A program made the translations under genes and the position numbers. A stretch of DNA of 64,000 nucleotides. Source: Ensifer adhaerens. GTDB lineage: Bacteria; Pseudomonadota; Alphaproteobacteria; Rhizobiales; Rhizobiaceae. Shown one piece after another: positions 35,019 through 42,458 of the stretch (position 1 is the stretch's first letter; every line of letters starts with the position of its first letter). The stretch lies in the NCBI RefSeq assembly GCF_028993555.1, contig NZ_CP118611.1, forward strand, positions 2,255,501 through 2,319,500, in the 5' to 3' direction. The notes under the pieces are model-generated. The model was not told where the DNA came from, did not search any database, and was given only the letters and a program-made list of their open reading frames with translations.

Positions 35019-35864
35019 CTAGACGTTCGCGGTCCTAAGCAGACGCTCGCCCCCCTCGATTGCCTGGCGCACTCGCCTGCGGTCGCGCCTCAGGGTGTCC
35101 AGGCAATCGTTGCCGAACCACTCCAGCGATGCATCGGCGAGCGGATCGTCTGACATCTCCTGGAGGAACCGATCGTAGTCGACAACGCCTTGGAACAGCG
35201 GCGTCATGCCCCGCCGGCTACCGGCCGCGGCATAGACATTGGCTGGTTCGAAGACGGACAGGTCCGCCCGATCGATGATGTTCTTCAGGTGGTAGTGGCG
35301 GATATGCGGCCTCATTGCCCGGTGTACCGTGACCGGATCATCGCCGCCCTCCCAGACATGCAGCGTGTCGAAATTGATCGCGAAGTGGGAATGGTCGACC
35401 TCGTCAATCAGTTGCATGGTCGAGGCCGCGGTGTCGGCCAGCGTCTTCGGGTGTGTCTCGGCAAGCAGGTGAATGCCGTAGCTGGCGGTGATCTCGCAGA
35501 TTTCCTTCAATCGCCCGACGATCTGCCCGCGCTCATCCGTCCCGACGGCGAGACTCCCGCGGCTTCCGGCGAAGGTGCGGATCTTGCGGGTGCGCCAACG
35601 GCGGGCAAGCCTGCAAAGCTCCACTGTCTTGTGCCTCAACGCTTCGGTATCGCCATCAAGCGGGAGGTAGTCACTGATCATCGGCACCGACAGGCCGTAG
35701 CCGTCGAGCCACTCGGCGTTCCGGTCCACCCGTGGTGCCAGGTTGCGGGCATGGGCACCCCAGAGCTCGATGCCCTGGAAATCGTTGGCCTCGGCCCAGG
35801 CAGCAATTTCGTCGAGAGAAATGAGATGATGCCGGAAAGTGATGGTGCAGAGCGAAACTCTCAT
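35019..35864 (-). CDS. asbF: 3-dehydroshikimate dehydratase (petrobactin pathway)
   Basis: The protein has 281 aa with a TIM-barrel of the sugar phosphate isomerase/epimerase fold. The start VSLCTITFRHHLIS, the segment KIRTFAGSRGS, and VFEPANVYAAAGSRRGM followed by PLFQGVVDYD are very close to AsbF of Bacillus. The metal ligands are visible as Glu136 (LLAETHPKTL), Asp166 (INFDTLHVWE), His192 (RHYHLKN) and Glu248 (SLEWFGN). AsbF turns the shikimate intermediate 3-dehydroshikimate into 3,4-dihydroxybenzoate, the catechol of petrobactin. Its start overlaps the stop of asbDE by 4 bases (ATGA), so it is the last gene of the asb operon. Confidence 0.93.
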   Translation of the reverse strand: MRVSLCTITFRHHLISLDEIAAWAEANDFQGIELWGAHARNLAPRVDRNAEWLDGYGLSVPMISDYLPLDGDTEALRHKTVELCRLARRWRTRKIRTFAGSRGSLAVGTDERGQIVGRLKEICEITASYGIHLLAETHPKTLADTAASTMQLIDEVDHSHFAINFDTLHVWEGGDDPVTVHRAMRPHIRHYHLKNIIDRADLSVFEPANVYAAAGSRRGMTPLFQGVVDYDRFLQEMSDDPLADASLEWFGNDCLDTLRRDRRRVRQAIEGGERLLRTANV

Positions 35865-37171
35865 CGCACAACCCTCTTCATTGCGGGAACGTCTTCGGGA
35901 AGGACGAGGTCGCTCCAGAGAGCGAAGACCTCGGCGAGCTTGGCTTTAAGCTTCGTCTCGAGACGATCCGCCTCATCAAGCCGTTCGAACACCGACTCCG
36001 CCAGAAGGCGATCGCCCGTCTGAGCAAGCTTCATCACGGCGTAGTGCAGGGTCTTCAGCGCTTGAACCAGCGCCTCGATTTCCCCGCACCATGCCTCGAA
36101 TTCGGCCGCAGGAAGCTTCAGCGCCCGCCAGTAGAAGGCAAAGCCGTGTTCGTAGGCGTATTTCCGGATGGTGATGACGGGCAGTTCACGCACCGCCGCG
36201 CCAAGGTTCGAAAGCGCAAGCCCGTCCCGTTCCTCAAGATGTGCGGTGACGATCGCCCGGATGGCATCGGCAAGCGGGTTGCGATCACGAACGAAGCAGG
36301 CTTCGAAATAGGCTTTCAGGTCTTCCGCGTACGGCGCGCGCGCTTCGGCATTGTCGAAGACATAGCCGCCGCCAACCGTCGGCTGAATGATCGCGTGAAT
36401 GACCTTCTCCTTGGCGATTTCGCCTTCCCAGCGATAGTCGGGGTCGTGCACGAACCAGGTTTCGGGGTCGGCGGTTTCCTGCAGCATGAGGTAGTGCGGA
36501 AACGGGTTCTGGTTGAACTTGTTCTCGCGCTCCGGCAGGTGGAACATGTCGAGCATGACCATGACCGCGCCGGTTTCGCTGCGCTGTTTCAGAAGGCCGA
36601 TGAGCACTGCGAGATTGTCGAGCTTGGTGCGGTCCGGATCATACCACTCGACGACTGAGACGCCGTAGAGCCGCTCGAACCAGCTGCGGAAGAATTCCTG
36701 GGTGATATCGGGTGCATGATAGAGAAGCTCGAAACGGTCGCTGACCGCGAACTTCGCATCCCAGACAGCGAAATAGAACGGCCGCTGGTCAAGCCCGTTT
36801 CGCTTCAGGCCATCGGAAACGCAACTCACGAAGCAATGGACCTTGATGTCGTAATAGGCCTCGCCATGCACACCCTCGTCCGTCGTTCCGCCGGTCAGCG
36901 GAAAGGCCGGTACGACGATACCCGACGTTTTCGGCAAATAAAGCGAGGCGAGATCGCCGACCGTCTCGATCTCCTGCTTCGCGATCGCCTCTTCCGGTAC
37001 GGACAGGCCATATTCGAGCTCGAGATTGAGGAAGATTTCGAGGATCAGCACCGAGTCGAGATAGAGATCTTCATTCAGCCGGGCATCCGGGCCGAAGCCC
37101 TCCATATGTCCATGCGCCATCTTGTCGGTGAGAACGGTCTCGATCGCTGAAAGGATTTCGGGCTCAGTCAT
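35861..37171 (-). CDS. asbDE: Fused aryl carrier protein and petrobactin condensing enzyme (AsbD-AsbE)
   Basis: The Met at 37171 overlaps the asbC stop (ATGA) and gives 436 aa. Residues 1-~85 are a phosphopantetheine carrier with attachment Ser40 in LNEDLYLDSVLILEIF, the size and place of AsbD. Residues ~105-436 correspond in size and position to AsbE (DUF6005-type), including HCFVSCVSDGLKRNGLDQRP with two Cys and a C-terminal helical region. In Bacillus these are separate proteins: AsbD carries 3,4-dihydroxybenzoate loaded by AsbC, and AsbE transfers it to the polyamine. A fusion would keep donor and transferase together. The AsbE match rests on position, length and pathway logic more than on single motifs. 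Confidence 0.85.
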   Translation of the reverse strand: MTEPEILSAIETVLTDKMAHGHMEGFGPDARLNEDLYLDSVLILEIFLNLELEYGLSVPEEAIAKQEIETVGDLASLYLPKTSGIVVPAFPLTGGTTDEGVHGEAYYDIKVHCFVSCVSDGLKRNGLDQRPFYFAVWDAKFAVSDRFELLYHAPDITQEFFRSWFERLYGVSVVEWYDPDRTKLDNLAVLIGLLKQRSETGAVMVMLDMFHLPERENKFNQNPFPHYLMLQETADPETWFVHDPDYRWEGEIAKEKVIHAIIQPTVGGGYVFDNAEARAPYAEDLKAYFEACFVRDRNPLADAIRAIVTAHLEERDGLALSNLGAAVRELPVITIRKYAYEHGFAFYWRALKLPAAEFEAWCGEIEALVQALKTLHYAVMKLAQTGDRLLAESVFERLDEADRLETKLKAKLAEVFALWSDLVLPEDVPAMKRVVR

Positions 37172-38448
37172 GATGCGGCTCCTGCGATCGGCTTGTTGAA
37201 TTCGCCTGCCAGATGGCGCGCCGCTACGTCGCGGCGGCTGATCTTGCCGTTCGCCTGGCGGGGAACCGCATCGACCTGCAAAATCTCCATGGGCAACTGG
37301 TGGCCAGCGAGGTGGCGACTGCACCATTCACGCACGGCCTGCGGCGCCACCGGCACTTCGGCGCTGAAGAGCAGCGCGACGCGCTCGCCGGCGAAACGGT
37401 CAGCCTTGCGGAAGGCAACGGCATCGCTGACGGCGGGCATGGCCATGACGGCATCCTCCACGTCCTTCGGGTAGACGTTGAGGCCGGAGACATTGATCAT
37501 GTCGTCCAGGCGCGAGACGAAGACCAGCATGCCGTCGGCGCGGCGATAGCCGAGATCGCGTGTGTGGATCGCGGCGCCGGCAGCATTCCTGACGACGATT
37601 TCGCCCGCGTGCTCGGCACTGTTGCCGGTTGCGGCGGAAAGATGCGGCAACACGAAGCCCATGTCGCCGGCAGCAGCCACATCCGGATTGATGGCGATGC
37701 AGCCGGATTCCGAGCAGCCATATTGCTGGAACATGAACCGGCTCTTGGCGCGGATATCGGCAAACCAGGGGTCGGGAAGCAGCGTGCCCGAGGTCATCGT
37801 CGCGTGGATCTGTTCGCCCTGGGGCATCAGCCGCGCCAGCGTGTGCAGGATCGCCGGCGACGAATAGAGCAGCGGCCGCTCCGTTTCGCGCAAGACCTTC
37901 AGCAGGTACTTCGGGTTGGCCGTGTTGACGATGACAGGCGTCTGGCCGCGCTTCAGCGCCACCAGGATGCCGCAGATCAGCCCATAGGAATGGGTGGTCG
38001 GGCAGGCGATGACGGGCGTCATGTCCTCCGGTTCGCGGAAAGTGTCGACGTAGCTTTCGATTTCGGCGTCGATCTCCTGCCAACTGCGCGCAATGCACGT
38101 CGGCGCGCCTGTCGTGCCGGAGCTCATCTGCAGCAGCGTTCCCGGCTTCGACTCCACGGCGGGCACGTCGAGAACTTCGGCCGTCAGGCTGTTGTAGAAC
38201 AACCGATCGCAGCCGGCGCCGATCGCGAGCTTGCGGGCGGCCGGATAGGGCGTGCCGGGATGGATCGGCAGCACGCTCGCACCCGCTTGGCGGAGCGCGA
38301 AGAACAGCGCCAGCCAGTCGACCGTCTCGGCAAAGCAAACGGCACAGCGGCCGGTGTCGCGTTCGCGAAGGCCAATCTCGGCGGCCATGCGCGCCGATCT
38401 TTCGTTAAAATAGCTCTCGTCGTAGAGCCTGTCATCGATGCGGATCAT
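37168..38448 (-). CDS. asbC: 3,4-dihydroxybenzoate--AMP ligase (AsbC-like)
   Basis: The protein has 426 aa, short for an AMP-forming acyl ligase but normal for AsbC. The ATP motif is MSSGTTGAPTCIARSW, the adenylate site is FQQYGCSESGCIAINPD, the hinge region is SRLDDMINVSGLNVYPKDVE, and the catalytic Lys is in ANGKISRRD. It activates 3,4-dihydroxybenzoate and loads it on the AsbD carrier domain. It overlaps asbB upstream and asbDE downstream by 4 bases each, a sign of tight translational coupling. Confidence 0.9.
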   Translation of the reverse strand: MIRIDDRLYDESYFNERSARMAAEIGLRERDTGRCAVCFAETVDWLALFFALRQAGASVLPIHPGTPYPAARKLAIGAGCDRLFYNSLTAEVLDVPAVESKPGTLLQMSSGTTGAPTCIARSWQEIDAEIESYVDTFREPEDMTPVIACPTTHSYGLICGILVALKRGQTPVIVNTANPKYLLKVLRETERPLLYSSPAILHTLARLMPQGEQIHATMTSGTLLPDPWFADIRAKSRFMFQQYGCSESGCIAINPDVAAAGDMGFVLPHLSAATGNSAEHAGEIVVRNAAGAAIHTRDLGYRRADGMLVFVSRLDDMINVSGLNVYPKDVEDAVMAMPAVSDAVAFRKADRFAGERVALLFSAEVPVAPQAVREWCSRHLAGHQLPMEILQVDAVPRQANGKISRRDVAARHLAGEFNKPIAGAAS

Positions 38449-40181
38449 GACTTTCTCCTTCGTTGAAGCTCTCTTGCGGCCAAGGAATTCGGCACCGTGT
38501 GGTGGTATTCCGGCTTCGCCGCGAGGAGCTTCCTCGTCATCAGGGATTCGGTGAGAATGCGAGGCTGACCGCAGCCGAGCTGGCTCAGCCGCTCGGTCGC
38601 CCCATGCTCGCTCACATAAGCCGCAAGCGCGCTCTCGACCCGTTGCCAGAAGAGCGCTTCCGGCAGGTCGTAGCAGTGGTCGAGCAGATGGGAGATTTCG
38701 CTGAGATTGTAGACGAACAGCGTGTCCATCACCAATTCGCGCAGCGAATCCAGATTGTCCGTCCAGTAGAATTGGTCCGGCTCGGCATCACGGTAGGCCG
38801 GGTTCAGCGACAGGAAATCCGGCGCCTTGTCCGGTTCGCGTAGAAAGTCCGGTGAAAACTCGATGCTCTCGTGGAAGTCGCGCAGGATGAGCCTGACCGG
38901 CCAGCCGTCGCGATGAACGAGCAACATGTTCTGTCCGTGCGCCTCCACGGCCACCCCATGATGGACGAGCAGATGCCAGACCGGCAGGACGGCGACCTCG
39001 ATCAGCCGGTTGATCCACGGCATCAGGCCGTGGCGCTGGATCCAGTCGTCGGCGAATGGCCGTCCGTCCGCCTCCACCATCATCAGGGCATTGAAGGGAA
39101 CGGCCGCCTCGCCAGCGGCAAGCGTCGCTTCGGCGCTCTCTCGCCAGATCGCCGCTACCTGGCCCGCCAAGGGGCCGTCGCGCCCGGCGATAATCCCGGC
39201 ATATTCCTGCAGGATCGTCAGCGGGTAACGTTCGCCGAAGGCCGGATCGTTCCCGACGATCCCGGCGATCCAGCGCGAGATAACCGGCGCCGTGCAGACC
39301 GAATGCGGCTCAAGCGTCCGGCGCGAGGACGTGTTGACGATGTTGAGCGGCAGCTTGAGGCTCGCGGCATGAGGCTGATCCCGGTTCAGCAGCGAGCGCA
39401 CCGACTGCGTCGCCGTATAGTGGTCGCCGGTCGGCCCAAGGCAAAGGACGTCCCCCGCTGCAATCCAACCGGCAAGCTCCGTTTCACGCAGTTCGCGCCA
39501 CTGCCAGGGGTGGAGCGGGAGAAAGCCGAATTCTTCCGGCGAGACGCCCAGTCGCTGTTGCTTCGCGCGCAGCTCGGACCATGCCCCATGTCCGAGTTCG
39601 GTGCCCCAGAACGCGTCTTCGTCGGCGGGCAGTGCCTGGTGAAGATGTTTGCGCGCAACGAGCAGCCAGACGAGCTGGAACGCCCGCCCGGCTTCCGGCC
39701 CGTAGGCCGTATGATCGGCGAAGGAAAAGCCGGTGCGCGCCTTGTAGCAGGGATGGTAAGGGTGCCCCTCGTCAAGCGCGCCTTCGAGTTCGGCGAACGA
39801 CATCGCGCGGCGCGGCCGTTGGAGCAGATGGCGCTCATTCCACGCGCAAAAGGCGATCGTCTGCGAAAGCTCGTCGAGCAGCTTTCCACGCGTGGGGCCG
39901 CTACCCGGCAGGGCGCCGACCAGTTGCGCCAGCGGCGGCGCGATCCAGCGGTCCGCACCCTCGCGCATCTCAATCGAGTTCGGCGCCAGGCGAAGCCGTC
40001 CGAAGGGGCCAATCGCGCCGCGGCAGCGATACTCCCGGCCACCGAGCGACCATTGAAAGTCGACGTCATCCCCGTGGACGTGTTCGCTGGCGTTGACGAT
40101 GTTTTCGTAGAGGAGGGCGGCGACGAGCTGACGAAGCACGCGTTCGTCCGGCCGTCCCTTGAGCTCAAGAGGCAATGGCAT
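38445..40181 (-). CDS. asbB: IucA/IucC-family NIS siderophore synthetase (AsbB-like)
   Basis: The protein has 578 aa. NIS synthetase motifs are present: TATQSVRSLL with TSSRRTLEPHSV for ATP/citrate, LPLHPWQWRELRE, and the C-terminal HGVAVEAHGQNMLLVHRDGWPVRLILRDFHE. NIS synthetases adenylate a citrate carboxylate and condense it with an amine without a carrier. In the petrobactin pathway AsbB couples the second spermidine arm to the AsbA product. The start overlaps asbA by 17 bases. The A-versus-B assignment follows gene order. Confidence 0.9.
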   Translation of the reverse strand: MPLPLELKGRPDERVLRQLVAALLYENIVNASEHVHGDDVDFQWSLGGREYRCRGAIGPFGRLRLAPNSIEMREGADRWIAPPLAQLVGALPGSGPTRGKLLDELSQTIAFCAWNERHLLQRPRRAMSFAELEGALDEGHPYHPCYKARTGFSFADHTAYGPEAGRAFQLVWLLVARKHLHQALPADEDAFWGTELGHGAWSELRAKQQRLGVSPEEFGFLPLHPWQWRELRETELAGWIAAGDVLCLGPTGDHYTATQSVRSLLNRDQPHAASLKLPLNIVNTSSRRTLEPHSVCTAPVISRWIAGIVGNDPAFGERYPLTILQEYAGIIAGRDGPLAGQVAAIWRESAEATLAAGEAAVPFNALMMVEADGRPFADDWIQRHGLMPWINRLIEVAVLPVWHLLVHHGVAVEAHGQNMLLVHRDGWPVRLILRDFHESIEFSPDFLREPDKAPDFLSLNPAYRDAEPDQFYWTDNLDSLRELVMDTLFVYNLSEISHLLDHCYDLPEALFWQRVESALAAYVSEHGATERLSQLGCGQPRILTESLMTRKLLAAKPEYHHTVPNSLAARELQRRRKS

Positions 40182-41949
40182 GGTCGGTCCTCGGCACCGT
40201 CAGAACGGCCGGCGCCCGCAATGGGTTTGGCACGGGGCGGTAGAGCACCGGCGCGTGATTGGATTGCAGCTCGTCCACGTCATAGAGGCGGGTCGTCAGA
40301 TTGGCCTTGCAGGCGATCGTCGGCAGGTCGAGGACATGGCGTGCGAATTCGCGGCCGGCTCCGGTCATGCGGGCGGCATAGACTTCGAGATACAGGCGCA
40401 GTTCCCGCAGCAGCAGGCTCTCCTCGCAGAGGCTGTCATGACCCATGCGACTGATGACCGAGAAGACCTGGTTGACGAGCAGGTAGTAGGCGAAGCGGTC
40501 GCGGATTTCGCTGTCGGCAAAATAGAGCGACGCGATCGTCTGCGTCTCGGGAACATGGCCGACGATCAGGCTGCGATAACGTTCGGAGAGGTAGAAGCCC
40601 TGGTTGTCCCGGTAGTAGCTGACGGATGGATAGCCATTGCTGACATCCAGCAGGCTGTTCTGCTGGTGCGCCTCAAGCGCGATGCCATAGTCATCATAAA
40701 GGCGGATCAAAGGCTCGACCGCGCAATCGAGATAGTGGCGGAACCACAGGAGGGCCGCGTCCGGCAGGCTTTCGCCCGTGCGCGCCGCCAGGGCCCGGAC
40801 AAGGCGCTCCAGGCGCGAACCCTGGCCTGGAAGCGGATCGGCCGTCAGGGCGGCAACCGTCACGACGCCCCTGCCCTTCGCGCCCGAAAACGGGTTTTCC
40901 CGCAGTATGACTTCGAAGCCGCTTTCGCCCCGGCCGGGCAAGTCGAACGTGATATAGGCGGGGTCCTGGATGATCCGGAAATTTGGGGACCGCGCAGCAA
41001 ACCCGATACGATCGAGGAGCTTCGCCATGGCGACGCCCGCCTCGAGTTCCTGGCGCCGATTCAACCGCACGGAATTGGTGATGCGGACAGGCAGGGAGAA
41101 CTTGAGCATCCAGTCGGCATCGGCGTCATAGACCGTGCGCACCGATGAGGTCGCCGTAAAGGCAGGGCCGGCGGCCCCCAAGTGGCGCAACTGCCCCTTC
41201 CCGAGCATTGACCGGATGTCGGTATCGAGCAGCAGCGCTTCCGCCTGGAGCGGATGCATCGGCAGCAGGTATTCATCGCTAGCGAGCGTGACACCATCCG
41301 CCTCCGGCCCCACCAGCGAACGGACAATCTCATGGGCCGCCGTCGAACGGGCGGACGCGTGCCGCACGCAATCCGCCTTGGCGGCGAAATAGTGCAGTTT
41401 GAACGCGCCGCGCAGTTCCGGTGCGTAGGATTCCTGCTGCCAGTAGGTCATGCCCTGCCGGCTCTTCGGCGTCGGATGCTGCCAGTGACCGAAGACGAGC
41501 GACTGCTCCGCCTCGATGAAATGGCCGCCCTCTGCCGGCTCGGGCTCCGCCTTGTCGATATAGAGTGCGGTCTGCTGGTAGCTTTCGAGCACCCGCATCA
41601 GCAGTTCGAGCTCGAAGCCGCGCAAGGCATCCGCCTGGTTTTCGTCGCCCTGGCGGTAGCACTCATGGACGAGAATATGCAGCGCCGATATCAGTTCGAT
41701 CTGGCGCCACGTACCGTCGGAAACGCCCCGGCCCCAGACCTTGCCGAAGTGATGCGGCCCGCAAAGGGACGGCGACGTCACCTTGACACGCAGGATCATG
41801 TGTTGCCTCGGGAGCGACCATTCCACACAGTCGAAAGCGCCGCCGGCGGTTCGGTGCATGACCCGGATGCCCGGGTTCACTTCGCGCAGATAGCAGTTGG
41901 CGAAGCTTTGGAAAGTGGCGATTTCTGCGATTTGCCTAGACGATTGCAT
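40165..41949 (-). CDS. asbA: IucA/IucC-family NIS siderophore synthetase (AsbA-like)
   Basis: The Met at 41949 gives 594 aa, near the ~600 of AsbA; GAGGATCG lies upstream. Motifs include LLPMHPLQAEALL, FTATSSVRTVYD with KFSLPVRITNSVRLN, and YGIALEAHQQNSLLDV with YYRDNQGFYLSE. AsbA is the first enzyme of petrobactin assembly, joining citrate and spermidine. It is the first asb gene, 105 bases after the DUF2218 gene, with an AT-rich gap that may hold its own promoter. Other NIS products (aerobactin, rhizobactin) would need hydroxylases or acetylases, which are absent here. Confidence 0.9.
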   Translation of the reverse strand: MQSSRQIAEIATFQSFANCYLREVNPGIRVMHRTAGGAFDCVEWSLPRQHMILRVKVTSPSLCGPHHFGKVWGRGVSDGTWRQIELISALHILVHECYRQGDENQADALRGFELELLMRVLESYQQTALYIDKAEPEPAEGGHFIEAEQSLVFGHWQHPTPKSRQGMTYWQQESYAPELRGAFKLHYFAAKADCVRHASARSTAAHEIVRSLVGPEADGVTLASDEYLLPMHPLQAEALLLDTDIRSMLGKGQLRHLGAAGPAFTATSSVRTVYDADADWMLKFSLPVRITNSVRLNRRQELEAGVAMAKLLDRIGFAARSPNFRIIQDPAYITFDLPGRGESGFEVILRENPFSGAKGRGVVTVAALTADPLPGQGSRLERLVRALAARTGESLPDAALLWFRHYLDCAVEPLIRLYDDYGIALEAHQQNSLLDVSNGYPSVSYYRDNQGFYLSERYRSLIVGHVPETQTIASLYFADSEIRDRFAYYLLVNQVFSVISRMGHDSLCEESLLLRELRLYLEVYAARMTGAGREFARHVLDLPTIACKANLTTRLYDVDELQSNHAPVLYRPVPNPLRAPAVLTVPRTDHAIAS

Positions 41950-42014
41950 TCTGTCGATCCTCGGCACGCGACACGCATAGCCGCGCAATGGCGTTGGGCG
42001 TTGTCGACCAACAC

Positions 42015-42033
42015 ATTGAATTTTCTTATTGAA
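42015..42033 (-). promoter_or_regulatory. AT-rich direct repeat before asbA
   Basis: ATTGAA occurs twice with 7 bases between (13-base period) in an AT-rich island 66-84 bases before asbA. It may be a promoter or an iron-regulator site; it does not match a classical Fur box. Confidence 0.3.
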
Positions 42034-42054
42034 AGTACTCTTGACCCGCGGCGC

Positions 42055-42345
42055 TCAGCCGGCGGCCTGCCAGTGGAGCGATCCCGGCTCCTCGCGGAAT
42101 GCGAAGCGCAGAAGATGGCTTTCGATGACCGATTTCGTATCCGCGAGATCGGCCGCATCGGGCGACCGGGCGCGGATACTCAGGCCATCCGGTGTGGCCT
42201 GGAGATAGCCGGTCCCGCAGGAAAACCGGAGTTCGGCGCGATCGCCCGCCTGCTCGACGTCGATCTTGTGGGCGAAATGCTTGCAGAGCTGCGTCAGGTA
42301 TTTCTGGCCGTCGTCCGTTGCAAAGTGAGTGGTCGCTTCTTGCAT
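42055..42345 (-). CDS. DUF2218 family protein
   Basis: The protein has 96 aa. QKYLTQLCKHFAHKIDVEQ followed by a short beta strand set (AELRFSCGTGYLQATPDGLSI) matches DUF2218, small cytoplasmic proteins of unknown role often found beside siderophore receptors and Fe-siderophore reductases. It lies between the TonB receptor and asbA in the same direction. An accessory part in iron release or storage is a guess from context. Confidence 0.8.
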   Translation of the reverse strand: MQEATTHFATDDGQKYLTQLCKHFAHKIDVEQAGDRAELRFSCGTGYLQATPDGLSIRARSPDAADLADTKSVIESHLLRFAFREEPGSLHWQAAG

Positions 42346-42458
42346 CTGGAACTCCTGTCATCAGGCTTTTACTGCCGAGGCGGCCCGGGATGACCGCCTG
42401 AGCGTCTTGGGCGACCGCCGTGGGGAGGACACGGCAGCCGCGATCACGGACCGTCGCC

